This document shows, in pieces, positions 24,484-31,987 of a DNA stretch of 32,930 nucleotides. Under the pieces are notes generated by a model. The model made no database searches. It saw only the letters and a program-made list of their open reading frames with translations, and was not told the DNA's origin. Source of the stretch: Gammaproteobacteria bacterium (GTDB lineage: Bacteria > Pseudomonadota > Gammaproteobacteria > GRL18). Where the stretch lies: positions 1 to 32,930 of the forward strand of contig JADGEM010000050.1 in assembly GCA_016744375.1 (NCBI GenBank), given 5' to 3'. A program made the position numbers and the translations under genes. Each line of letters begins with the position of its first letter. Positions within the stretch are counted from its first letter, which is position 1.

Positions 24484-25098
24484 ATGAATCAAGAACCAAG
24501 TGTTTTTATTGTGGATGATGATGAACAAGTTCGCAGTGCTCTGACTTTGTTAATGGAATCTGTAGGCTTAAACTCTGAAAGTTTTTCCTCAGGTCAGGAG
24601 TATCTGGATCAATTTGACACCTCCAAACCTGGCTGTCTTATTCTTGATGTGCGTATGCCCGGTATTAGTGGACTGGATTTGCAGGCTAGATTGAGTGCAG
24701 AAAAAATACACCCGCCGATTATCATTATTACAGGTCATGGTGATGTACCCATGGCGGTAAGAGCAGTAACAGCCGGAGCGGTTGATTTTATTGAAAAGCC
24801 GTTCAATAATCAGTCAATGTTGGATAATGTCCATAGAGCGATTGAACAAGATGCAAAACAAAGAGGGGAATCATCACGTCTGGAGGAAATTGAAAGCCAC
24901 TATGACGAACTGACGCCCAGAGAAAAAGAAGTATTATTGTATGTTATTGAAGGTAAGCGCAATAAAATTATTGCCTCTGAGATGAATATCAGTCAATCGA
25001 CTGTTGAAGCTCATCGCTCAAAAGTTATGGAAAAAATGGCTGCCAATACGCTTTCTGATTTAATGAGAATGGCACTTTTGTTAAAACTCATTACTTAA
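24484..25098 (+). CDS. FixJ/TtrR-family response regulator (REC-LuxR HTH)
   Basis: This 204-residue protein has a receiver domain (1-120) with the acidic pair near 11-13, phosphoacceptor Asp55 in LILDVRMPG, Thr near 83 (IIITGHGD) and Lys near 105 (IEKPF). A LuxR-type helix-turn-helix follows (about 140-200; LTPREKEVLLYVIEG, QSTVEAHRSKVMEKM). The KPF and HGDVPMAVRA pattern is of the FixJ/TtrR subfamily. It starts 3 bases after the kinase stop, so the two are one unit. Downstream, 220 bases away, begins soxX. Activation of the soxXA promoter and of divergent soxB is the natural inference; direct evidence is lacking. Confidence 0.88.
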   Translation: MNQEPSVFIVDDDEQVRSALTLLMESVGLNSESFSSGQEYLDQFDTSKPGCLILDVRMPGISGLDLQARLSAEKIHPPIIIITGHGDVPMAVRAVTAGAVDFIEKPFNNQSMLDNVHRAIEQDAKQRGESSRLEEIESHYDELTPREKEVLLYVIEGKRNKIIASEMNISQSTVEAHRSKVMEKMAANTLSDLMRMALLLKLIT

Positions 25099-25202
25099 TA
25101 ATATGACGTAGCGGACAACTTTAGCCTTCTTATGGTAAACCACCATATAAATTATTATATCTTCTAATTTTCCTTTTTTCTTATCTTGCCATAATAAGGA
25201 CT

Positions 25203-25275
25203 TGACTCGTACAAACCATCGATATGATGCTCCTTTATTGTAACTGTTCGAGTCATTTTTAACTCAGATTATAAT
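25203..25275 (+). promoter_or_regulatory. soxX promoter region with a spaced inverted repeat
   Basis: TATAAT (25270-25275) lies 43 bases before the soxX ATG, with no recognisable -35. The heptamer TGACTCG (25203-25209) recurs inverted as CGAGTCA (25249-25255), the second arm covering the -35 zone. This suits a site for an activator, possibly the adjacent response regulator. The soxX ribosome site AGGGGGAA includes a CCCTAGGG palindrome (25302-25309). Confidence 0.4.
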
Positions 25276-25318
25276 AATAAAAATCTCAATTAAAAAAGAG
25301 ACCCTAGGGGGAAAAATA

Positions 25319-25699
25319 ATGAATGTAAAAAGTAAAGGGCTGCTGGGTACTATGAGTACCCTGTTTGTCGCTGCTTCACTGTCTATGTCTGCCTCAATGG
25401 CAGCTGATTCTGGAAACAATGCCAGTAAAAATTTAGAAGAGGGTAAGCAGATTGCTTTTTCCCGTCCTAAAGGTAATTGTCTGGCCTGCCATATGGTTAT
25501 TGGCGGTATGAGCCCCGGTAATATTGCGCCGCCACTCATTGCAATGAAATCACGATTTCCAGATAAGCAGGTCTTAAAAGATCAAATTGCAGATGCTTCA
25601 AAGAGAAATCCGGAAACGGCTATGCCTCTATTTGGCCGTCATGAGATTCTGACTGAAGCTGAGTTAGATAAAGTGGTTGATTATATCTATTCACTCTAA
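25319..25699 (+). CDS. soxX: SoxX, mono-haem cytochrome c of the SoxXA complex
   Basis: This 126-residue exported cytochrome has a signal peptide (about 1-28, ending SMAA), a haem-c site CLACH (Cys54, Cys57, His58) and a likely axial Met102 in AMPLFGRHE. The sequence ends in DKVVDYIYSL, typical of small class I cytochromes. With SoxA it joins thiosulfate to the SoxY carrier cysteine in the periplasm and takes up the electrons. The call as SoxX rests on the KGNCLACHMV...GNIAPPL pattern and on soxA immediately downstream (73 bases). The ATG has a strong AGGGGG site. Confidence 0.92.
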   Translation: MNVKSKGLLGTMSTLFVAASLSMSASMAADSGNNASKNLEEGKQIAFSRPKGNCLACHMVIGGMSPGNIAPPLIAMKSRFPDKQVLKDQIADASKRNPETAMPLFGRHEILTEAELDKVVDYIYSL

Positions 25700-25772
25700 G
25701 TGCATACTATTTTAAAACAACTTATTTACCTTTGATTTTAAACATTTTTATTTAATTATAGTGGTCAAAAAG

Positions 25773-26609
25773 ATGAACAAATTACTATTAAAATTAATTC
25801 TGACTGGACTGGTGAGTACGGCAATGACAAGTGCTTATGCGACACCAGAAGATGACAGAAAATCGCTTTCGAAGTATTTTGAGACACGTTTCCCAGGGGT
25901 TGAAAAACAAGAATTTGCAAATGGCGCTTATGCTTATGACAAGATTGGCAGAGAAAGCTGGGAAGCCATTGAAGAATTTCCTCCTTATGAAATAGCCATT
26001 GATGATGGGCATGCAATGTGGGACAAGCCCTTTGCAAATGGCAAAACCTACAAAGATTGTTTTCCTGATGGGCCTGCTATTGCTCAAAAATACCCACACT
26101 GGGATAAGAAACAAGCAAAAGTTATCACTTTGGCCCTGGCAATTAATCAATGTCGGGAAGCTAATGGTGAAAAACCGTTAAAATATAAGAAAGGCAGTAT
26201 TAATAATATACTCTCTTATTTGTCATTTGAATCTCGTGATAAAAAAACAAATGTTGTAATTCCTGAAGGTGATGAAGGTGCGATGGCTGCTTATGAGGCG
26301 GGCAAAAATTTCTTCTACACCCGAAGAGGGCAATTAAACTTTGCCTGTGCAACCTGTCATATCCAAAATGCAGGGAATCAGATTCGTTCAGAAATTTTAA
26401 GCCCTGCTTTAGGCCAAACCACCCATTTCCCGGTTTACCGCTCTAAATGGGGTGCTGTTGGAACGCTTCATAGACGCTTTACCGGTTGTAATAAACAAGT
26501 CAGAGCAAAACCTTTTAAAGCTCAGGGTGAGCAATACCGTAATCTGGAATATTTTTTGACTTATATGAGCAATGGTTTGGATCTTAATGGTCCTGGTGCA
26601 CGTAAGTAA
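25773..26609 (+). CDS. soxA: SoxA, cytochrome subunit of the SoxXA complex (single-haem type)
   Basis: This 278-residue exported protein has a signal peptide (about 1-24, ending AYAT) and one haem-c site CATCH (Cys192, Cys195, His196). The catalytic/ligand Cys239 lies in TGCNKQVRAKPF, the motif around the cysteine persulfide ligand of SoxA. In the first half, where di-haem SoxA has another CxxCH, only isolated Cys residues are found (CFPDG, NQCRE), so this is a single-haem SoxA. SoxXA forms the first covalent bond of thiosulfate to SoxYZ. The start at ATG 25773 is preferred over an in-frame GTG at 25761. It lies between soxX and the SoxK-rhodanese fusion gene. Confidence 0.92.
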   Translation: MNKLLLKLILTGLVSTAMTSAYATPEDDRKSLSKYFETRFPGVEKQEFANGAYAYDKIGRESWEAIEEFPPYEIAIDDGHAMWDKPFANGKTYKDCFPDGPAIAQKYPHWDKKQAKVITLALAINQCREANGEKPLKYKKGSINNILSYLSFESRDKKTNVVIPEGDEGAMAAYEAGKNFFYTRRGQLNFACATCHIQNAGNQIRSEILSPALGQTTHFPVYRSKWGAVGTLHRRFTGCNKQVRAKPFKAQGEQYRNLEYFLTYMSNGLDLNGPGARK

Positions 26610-26650
26610 AATGCCTGTTAATGAAAAAAATATTAGATTTGGAGAATAAT

Positions 26651-27604
26651 GTGAATACAAAGACCGCAATATTATTTAGTTTTACTTTGCTTCTTAGTGC
26701 ATCGATAAGCAGTACTGCTTTGGCTGCAGACAATAAAGCAGTAGCACAATCAGCTATTGATAAAGCTGAAACCTCTCGTCAACATGCCGCATCGGTAGAT
26801 GGCGAATGGCGTGATACTGGTAAAATCATTAAAAAAGCAAAAGCTGCATTGAAAGAAGGACAGTTTGATAAAGCCATTAAATTAGCCCGCAAAGCAGAAC
26901 GTCAGGGGAGTTATGGTTATGAACAGGCTATTTCTCAACAGACACAGAAAAATCTAACCACACCTGACTACTTAAAGACGGGGGGAGTATCGGGTTCGGT
27001 TGTTGTTGGTAAAGGCTATATCACGCCATCATTAAAAGGGGTTGATGTCAGTCACAATGGTAAAACAGTTACAATTTCTCGTATAAAGGAAAAAAATGCT
27101 GTGATACCACCACCCTTTACTCATACTGACAGAGCCTGTCCGCCATTTTGTGTGCAGCCTATTACTGTCGCAAAAGATGTGGGAACCATTGGTGAATTAG
27201 AGGTTTTAGAATATCTTAAACGTGCCAGTCATGGTGATCACAATGTTCTGGTTGTTGATTCAAGAACTCCTGAATGGGTGCAACAGGGTACAATTCCAGG
27301 TTCTGTCAGTATCCCATGGAATAAAATCAGCGTGGATACGCAGGGTACATTTGCCATCGCATCAGAGACAGAAATTCTGGATGGTATTCTGAGTAAAGAT
27401 TTTGGCGTGCGCATTGCAGATGGCAAACGTGACTTCAGAAATGCCAAAACTCTGGTGATGTTCTGTAATGGTAGCTGGTGTCCTCAGTCTGCCACTAATA
27501 TCAAAACTTTGATTAAGCTTGGCTATCCTGCGTATAAGCTTAAGTGGTATCGAGGTGGTATGCAGGCCTGGCTGAGTGTTGGCCTGACAATTGTTAAGCC
27601 ATAA
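26651..27604 (+). CDS. SoxK-like SoxXA-binding domain fused to a rhodanese (SoxL-like) domain
   Basis: This 317-residue exported protein uses a GTG start at 26651 with GGAG at 7 bases; an upstream ATG at 26621 lacks such a site. After the signal peptide (about 1-25, ending ALAA), residues about 27-105 form a helical domain (GEWRDTGKIIKKAKAALKEG, AIKLARKAERQG) resembling SoxK, the small SoxXA-binding protein. A linker with TDRACPPFCVQP (near 165) leads to a rhodanese domain (about 180-317) with VVDSRTPEWVQQGTIPGS and the Cys loop CNGSWC (Cys272 and Cys277). Rhodanese domains move sulfane sulfur. It closes the soxX-soxA operon. In other sulfur oxidisers SoxK and the SoxL rhodanese are separate; here they appear joined. 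The domain calls are by eye. Confidence 0.8.
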   Translation: MNTKTAILFSFTLLLSASISSTALAADNKAVAQSAIDKAETSRQHAASVDGEWRDTGKIIKKAKAALKEGQFDKAIKLARKAERQGSYGYEQAISQQTQKNLTTPDYLKTGGVSGSVVVGKGYITPSLKGVDVSHNGKTVTISRIKEKNAVIPPPFTHTDRACPPFCVQPITVAKDVGTIGELEVLEYLKRASHGDHNVLVVDSRTPEWVQQGTIPGSVSIPWNKISVDTQGTFAIASETEILDGILSKDFGVRIADGKRDFRNAKTLVMFCNGSWCPQSATNIKTLIKLGYPAYKLKWYRGGMQAWLSVGLTIVKP

Positions 27605-27611
27605 GTCTATA

Positions 27612-27666
27612 TTGCTACTCTAAGTGATACTCAGGTATAATCGTTTTTTCCATTGATTATACCTGA
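27612..27666 (+). promoter_or_regulatory. ubiE/menG promoter inside a perfect 12-bp inverted repeat
   Basis: The arms 27631-27642 (TCAGGTATAATC) and 27655-27666 are exactly complementary around 12 bases, ending one base before the ATG. The left arm contains TATAAT (27636-27641), with TTGCTA 18 bases upstream (27612-27617) as a possible -35. No T-run follows, so it is not a standard terminator for the sox operon. It looks like an operator over the -10 and the start region. No ribosome site is visible. Confidence 0.5.
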
Positions 27667-27667
27667 C

Positions 27668-28390
27668 ATGAGCAAACTCGATAATACCTTTGGTCAGCAG
27701 ACCGTTTCGCAAAATGAACGCAGCAAAAAAATTCGCCGCGTTTTCCAACTCGTTGCCCCCCGATATGATTTAATGAATGATTTTATGAGTTTTGGGACTC
27801 ATCGGATCTGGAAGCGTTTCTTTGTTAATTACATTCCTTTCAAATCAACGGATATTATTGTCGATCTGGCTGGCGGAACCGGCGATATTGCTCGAAAACT
27901 AACCAGAAAAGGGGCCAATGTTATTGTTGTTGATCCCAGTATCGAAATGATGCAGGCTGGGAAAAACTCGAACTCACATCCAGTTCTTAATATTGCCGCT
28001 ATTGGTGAAAAATTACCCTTTGCTGACTCCAGTATTGATAAACTAACCATTTCTTTTGGTATTCGTAATATGACCAGTATGAGTGAGGCATTAAAAGAAA
28101 TACATCGAATTCTTAAGCCGGGCGGGCAGTATTATTGTCTGGAATTCTCCCGGCCCATGATGCCCATTCGTCCTTTTTACAATCTGTATAATCAATATGT
28201 CATTCCTCGACTGGGTGCCATGGTAGCCAGACAGCCGGAAGCCTATCAATATTTGATAGAATCCATTAAACGTTTTCCCCATCAGGAAGAAATGAAGTCG
28301 CTCATCGAAGATGCCGGATTTTCCAAAGTGACTTATCGAAATTTATTTTTTGGTATTGCCTGTATTCATATAGGTACAAATGAGTCATGA
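27668..28390 (+). CDS. ubiE: UbiE/MenG-type quinone methyltransferase
   Basis: This 240-residue class I SAM-dependent methyltransferase has IVDLAGGTGDIARKL near residue 63 (SAM motif I), VVDPSIEMMQAGK, and the family segments YDLMNDFMSFGTHRIWKR near 33 and SFGIRNM near 132. UbiE/MenG methylates demethylmenaquinone and the ubiquinone precursor. Placed beside menE and facing the menB-menA-menC cluster, it may serve menaquinone mainly. The ATG at 27668 is chosen over an upstream in-frame TTG. menE follows after 9 bases. The inverted repeat covering its promoter and start region suggests control separate from the sox operon. If a second ubiE exists in the genome, menG would be the better name here. 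Confidence 0.88.
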   Translation: MSKLDNTFGQQTVSQNERSKKIRRVFQLVAPRYDLMNDFMSFGTHRIWKRFFVNYIPFKSTDIIVDLAGGTGDIARKLTRKGANVIVVDPSIEMMQAGKNSNSHPVLNIAAIGEKLPFADSSIDKLTISFGIRNMTSMSEALKEIHRILKPGGQYYCLEFSRPMMPIRPFYNLYNQYVIPRLGAMVARQPEAYQYLIESIKRFPHQEEMKSLIEDAGFSKVTYRNLFFGIACIHIGTNES

Positions 28391-28399
28391 TGCTGTCTG

Positions 28400-29617
28400 A
28401 TGAAGTTCAAAAATGAGTTAAAACTCTACTATGGAGACAAACTCTATTCATGGAATGAATTGAGCAAGAGGTTTCACAATCTGCCAGTAGTGTCTCAAGG
28501 CATTGTTTCATCTGAACAACGTTTTTCTACTATCCTTCATTTTCTTTATGGCTTTGTGTATGAAGAAACTATTTTCCCAGTCGGCTTAGCAATAATTGAA
28601 GATGATTCTTTATTTTCCCCCTTATTAAAAAGGGGGACTAAAGGGGCTGCATTAGCCATCGCTACCAGTGGTAGTCAGGCTAAACCAAAAATTGCCCTGA
28701 TAAGTCGTGACAATATCATTTCACACTGCCAAAGTTTTGTAAAACGAATTCCTGTTGAAGCATCGTCTGTCTGGCTTAATTGTCTGCCACTGAGTCATAT
28801 TGCAGGCGTGATGATCGTCTATCGGTGCTGGTTTAATAATGCTGCTATGTTATTGCATGATGATTTTAATGTACAAAAGGTCTGGCGTGATATTCATCAT
28901 TTTTCTGTGACTCATATTTCTCTGGTACCGAGAATGCTGTCACTATTATTGGAACATAGTCGGGGGGCATGCGTACCCGATCATTTAAAATATATTATTG
29001 TGGGTGGTGATAAATTATCGGATGAATTATTTCACCGTGCCGAATCAGCAGGCTGGCCGATATATATTAGCTATGGTATGACAGAGGCATGCTCAACAAT
29101 TGCTCTGGGTCTCTCCCCAAATGAATTAATTCCTCTGGATGGTTTTGAAATAGATACTGCACCTGATGATGTACTAAGTATAAAGGGACCTGGGGTATTT
29201 TCCGGCTATGCTGATTCAAATGCTGGGATAACTGAATATGAATGGTTTGAAACGAATGATTGTGTCCTGTGGGATGGCCATTTCCTGTCAATACTGGGGC
29301 GTAATGATAATATGATCATTAGCGGAGGGAAAAATATTGCGCCTGATTATATTGAGTCACTTTTACAGTCTTCAGAATTTGTTCGTGATATTGCAATAGG
29401 AAAAATTAGTAATCGTGAGTGGGGAGATACGATTGCAGCTCTAATTTGTGGTGATCTGAACGAATTTAAAGTCTGGATAAAACAGGAAATTCCATCGCCA
29501 TACCGCCCTAGAATATTTGTAGAAGCTGAAACAATACCGCGTAACTTTATGGGAAAAATTGATCGAAAAGCTGTTCAGCAGTTGATTAATGACGGTACCC
29601 CAGAAATTTATTATTGA
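28400..29617 (+). CDS. menE: MenE, o-succinylbenzoate-CoA ligase
   Basis: This 405-residue acyl-CoA synthetase of the adenylate-forming family has the phosphate loop ATSGSQAKPK near residue 89, the YGMTEACSTI motif near 223, a GRNDNMIISGGKNI hinge region near 305 and the C-terminal Lys region RNFMGKIDRKAV near 385. It activates o-succinylbenzoate for ring closure by MenB. It follows ubiE/menG by 9 bases and converges with the hotdog thioesterase gene, overlapping its end by 7. Just before the ATP loop, the sequence SPLLKRGTKG is encoded by a G/C-rich palindromic repeat (see repeat entry) and seems to be an in-frame insertion in a linker. Confidence 0.88.
   Translation: MKFKNELKLYYGDKLYSWNELSKRFHNLPVVSQGIVSSEQRFSTILHFLYGFVYEETIFPVGLAIIEDDSLFSPLLKRGTKGAALAIATSGSQAKPKIALISRDNIISHCQSFVKRIPVEASSVWLNCLPLSHIAGVMIVYRCWFNNAAMLLHDDFNVQKVWRDIHHFSVTHISLVPRMLSLLLEHSRGACVPDHLKYIIVGGDKLSDELFHRAESAGWPIYISYGMTEACSTIALGLSPNELIPLDGFEIDTAPDDVLSIKGPGVFSGYADSNAGITEYEWFETNDCVLWDGHFLSILGRNDNMIISGGKNIAPDYIESLLQSSEFVRDIAIGKISNREWGDTIAALICGDLNEFKVWIKQEIPSPYRPRIFVEAETIPRNFMGKIDRKAVQQLINDGTPEIYY
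28617..28636. repeat. Palindromic repeat inserted in frame inside menE
   Basis: CCCCCTT (28617-28623) and AAGGGGG (28630-28636) enclose ATTAAA, and ACTAAAGGGG follows. This pattern resembles a family of small dispersed repeats found between and within genes of many bacteria. The codons read SPLLKRGTKG and keep the menE frame open. Confidence 0.55.
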
Positions 29618-30036
29618 AGTAATGAAACAATTGATCCAGGTAAATTTTTTCTTGTATGGGTCATACTGTCGAGACAAACGTGACAAGTCAGTGCTGTTGA
29701 GCAAGTTTTATTCGTTTTATTAATGAAATAATAATTAAGTGAAAACTCATCTTTCTTAATGTTACTTAAGTGAATTTCAATAGTCATTTTTTCATTTAAC
29801 AAAACAGGGATTTTAAAGTGTGCCTCAGTATGACTGATGGGTAAAATGAAATCAGATTTTAGTATTGCCGCAATGGGTTGTTTATGATGCTCTAAAAAGG
29901 CCTCATATGCATCATGAGCATAATATAAAGTGCGGGCAAAAAAAAGCACACCTGCAGCATCAATATCATGCATTCGTGTGATGAAATTGTACTGGAACAG
30001 AAGCTTAGATGATGAGTTAGAGAGTGATGATCCCAT
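29611..30036 (-). CDS. Hotdog-fold acyl-CoA thioesterase, probable 1,4-dihydroxy-2-naphthoyl-CoA hydrolase
   Basis: This 141-residue 4HBT-type protein has the catalytic-loop segment MHDIDAAGVLFFARTLYYAHDAYEAFL near residue 22, with Asp in DAAGV as the likely active residue. Length and motif fit the YbgC/FcbC group, in which DHNA-CoA hydrolases of the menaquinone path are found. Its start overlaps the end of menC by 20 bases, so it is translationally coupled, and it is the last gene of menB-menA-menC-thioesterase. This supplies the step after MenB. The specific substrate is inferred from the cluster; the thioesterase fold is clear. Confidence 0.8.
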   Translation of the reverse strand: MGSSLSNSSSKLLFQYNFITRMHDIDAAGVLFFARTLYYAHDAYEAFLEHHKQPIAAILKSDFILPISHTEAHFKIPVLLNEKMTIEIHLSNIKKDEFSLNYYFINKTNKTCSTALTCHVCLDSMTHTRKNLPGSIVSLLQ

Positions 30037-31030
30037 GATTTATCTCGGGTGGTTTAATGATTGTGTCTTCCAGCCATGAGGCTGTGGCAAGACCATGATA
30101 TTGTTTATTATTAATTGCAGCACATAGATGAACAATGGGCCATAAACCATAAGCGGTTTCAAGGCTGCTGGTAATGACTGTTTTAATTTTAGCCTGTTCT
30201 GCCATTCTGGCAAGGTGGAGTGTGTTTATAATTCCGCCCTGGGCCATAGGTTTCAGCACGAGTTTGTCTACAGGATATAGCTCAGGGGCTTTTTTAAAAT
30301 CAATATTGCAAAATGATTCATCAAGGGCAAGTGAAATATTCGTATTTTTTTGTAATGTTTTATAGACTATTGAATCAAAATATTTTAGCGGCTCTTCAAT
30401 GCTGTCTATTTGTTTCTCATAAGGCTTTAAAAAACTTAACAGCCATTCAGTTTCTTTGGCTGACCAGCTTTTATTCGCATCCAATCTGATTTTAGTTGAT
30501 GGCGCTAATTGTTTAATTAAGTCTTCAATAATAAGGGCCTCAGTTTCAATCGTCTCTAAACCTGTTTTTATTTTCAGGCACTGATAGCCTTCAGCTTCGG
30601 CTTGCCGGGCATTGCGTGTGATGTTTCTATTTAAGTGACCCAGCATCGTGTTTATGTTTATTCTTTTACTGTATTCAGGATTGAGTAAAGCAGCAATGGG
30701 TTGTTTTTTTCCCTGGGCCTGCAAGGCAAGCATGGCTGTTTCCAGAGCAAACCGGCAAGCAGGGTATAAATTTAAATTATTAAGTGTACTAAGAGTCAGT
30801 TTCTGTCCCAGCATCCCGGGCAATTGTGTTTCTAAAAAGAGTTGTGCATCAGCTAGAGATTCAGTGCCGATTGCTTCCATAGGGGCACATTCACCTATGA
30901 CAGATAATGAGTCATTAATGATGAGCTTAACCAGGAATCCCTGACGAAATAGTAATTTTGAAAGGGCAGTCTGCCAGGGTGTTTTAAACCTTATTTTGTA
31001 GGGAATTATTTGAAAGTCTGTTACAAGCAT
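30017..31030 (-). CDS. menC: MenC, o-succinylbenzoate synthase (enolase superfamily)
   Basis: This 337-residue enolase-superfamily protein has the catalytic lysine segment CLKIKTGL near residue 145, metal ligands in RLDANKSWS (Asp near 179), EEPL near 208 and LDESF near 232, and a C-terminal Lys in LVLKPMAQGG near 255. Residues 1-100 form the capping domain. It dehydrates SHCHC to o-succinylbenzoate. Its start overlaps the end of menA by 10 bases and its end overlaps the thioesterase gene by 20, so the three are tightly coupled. The order of catalytic residues matches MenC rather than the dipeptide epimerases, and the neighbourhood supports this. Confidence 0.88.
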   Translation of the reverse strand: MLVTDFQIIPYKIRFKTPWQTALSKLLFRQGFLVKLIINDSLSVIGECAPMEAIGTESLADAQLFLETQLPGMLGQKLTLSTLNNLNLYPACRFALETAMLALQAQGKKQPIAALLNPEYSKRININTMLGHLNRNITRNARQAEAEGYQCLKIKTGLETIETEALIIEDLIKQLAPSTKIRLDANKSWSAKETEWLLSFLKPYEKQIDSIEEPLKYFDSIVYKTLQKNTNISLALDESFCNIDFKKAPELYPVDKLVLKPMAQGGIINTLHLARMAEQAKIKTVITSSLETAYGLWPIVHLCAAINNKQYHGLATASWLEDTIIKPPEINHGIITL

Positions 31031-31896
31031 AAGCCAAGTGATAATAAAAGTGTGTAGATCAGTTGAAGTTTTGCCGTTTGGGCCAGGACTTTATTTAACT
31101 CAGATGATATCTCCAGACTTAAAAAGTAGTGGATTAGTCGGACTGCCAGAGGAATACTTAATAAGGGGATTAAAAGTGTCCATGAGTATTCAGTTAAAAG
31201 AAACAATAAAAGCAGATAGGGATAAGCTATCATTGCGACATAAACTTTGCGAGCTACAGGTCTGCCAATATAATAAACCAGTGTCAGCTTATTTACTTTT
31301 TGATCACCATCCAGATCCCGGTAGTTATTGACCAGTAATATGGCTGCTGCCATACTTCCAATTGTGCTGGCAATTATAAGGATGGATAATTGAATGCTTT
31401 GAGTTTGTAAAAAATAGGTACCGCCCACTGCAGCAAAACCAAAAAATAGCATGACAAAGAGTTCACCAAATGGAGAGTAGGCTATCGGCTTTGGCCCGGC
31501 AGTATATGCATAACCACATATAATTGAAAGCAGACCTAAAATGATAATCACCGGCCCCCCTAACCAGGCCAGATAAATACCTGAAATAAAGGCGATTGAA
31601 AAAGCAATGAATGCCCCGAGCTTGATTTGATGTGCATTTAACCAGCCCTGTTGGGCTGCACGCCGGGGTCCAAGTCGCTCTTCAGTATCAGCCCCTTTTT
31701 CAAAATCAGCGGCATCATTAAAAAGGTTTGTACCAATTTGAATACAGAGTGCAGAGAGCAGGATAACCATAAATGTCAGGGATGAAAAAAGATTTTCTGC
31801 CTGCCATGAAAGTGCAGAACCTAAGATCACCGGTGTGACTGAGATGGATAATGTTTTTGGCCGAATGGCCAGCCACCAGATAGAAAAAAGATTCAT
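31021..31896 (-). CDS. menA: MenA, 1,4-dihydroxy-2-naphthoate polyprenyltransferase
   Basis: This 291-residue UbiA-family membrane prenyltransferase has the first Asp-rich motif NLFNDAADFEKGADTEERLG near residue 58, the second motif NNYRDLDGDQKVNKLTL near 190, and about nine hydrophobic helices. It attaches the polyprenyl tail to dihydroxynaphthoate in the inner membrane; MenG then methylates the product. It lies 91 bases after menB, with a hairpin-forming repeat in that gap, and overlaps menC by 10 bases. The motif GPRRAAQQGWL after the first Asp cluster is characteristic of MenA rather than UbiA. Confidence 0.9.
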   Translation of the reverse strand: MNLFSIWWLAIRPKTLSISVTPVILGSALSWQAENLFSSLTFMVILLSALCIQIGTNLFNDAADFEKGADTEERLGPRRAAQQGWLNAHQIKLGAFIAFSIAFISGIYLAWLGGPVIIILGLLSIICGYAYTAGPKPIAYSPFGELFVMLFFGFAAVGGTYFLQTQSIQLSILIIASTIGSMAAAILLVNNYRDLDGDQKVNKLTLVYYIGRPVARKVYVAMIAYPYLLLLFLLTEYSWTLLIPLLSIPLAVRLIHYFLSLEISSELNKVLAQTAKLQLIYTLLLSLGLCL

Positions 31897-31946
31897 TTAT
31901 TGTTCATTATTCCGCTTTATTGCATTGCAACGTTCTTTCATACGCT

Positions 31947-31975
31947 GGGAGCATGGGCGTCTTACCCATGCTTCC
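31947..31975. repeat. Imperfect 11-bp inverted repeat between menB and menA
   Basis: The arms GGGAGCATGGG (31947-31957) and CCCATGCTTCC (31965-31975) pair at 10 of 11 positions around 7 bases. No T-run follows on the minus strand, so menA expression need not stop here. The G/C-rich stem stands out from the A/T-rich surroundings and resembles dispersed intergenic repeats. Confidence 0.5.
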
Positions 31976-31987
31976 GGGAATAAATTC

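Noticed and set aside
25131..25147. Small hairpin TATGGT/ACCATA after the response regulator gene
   Set aside because: The stem is only 6 bp and the T-rich stretch is about 30 bases away, so it is not a convincing terminator.
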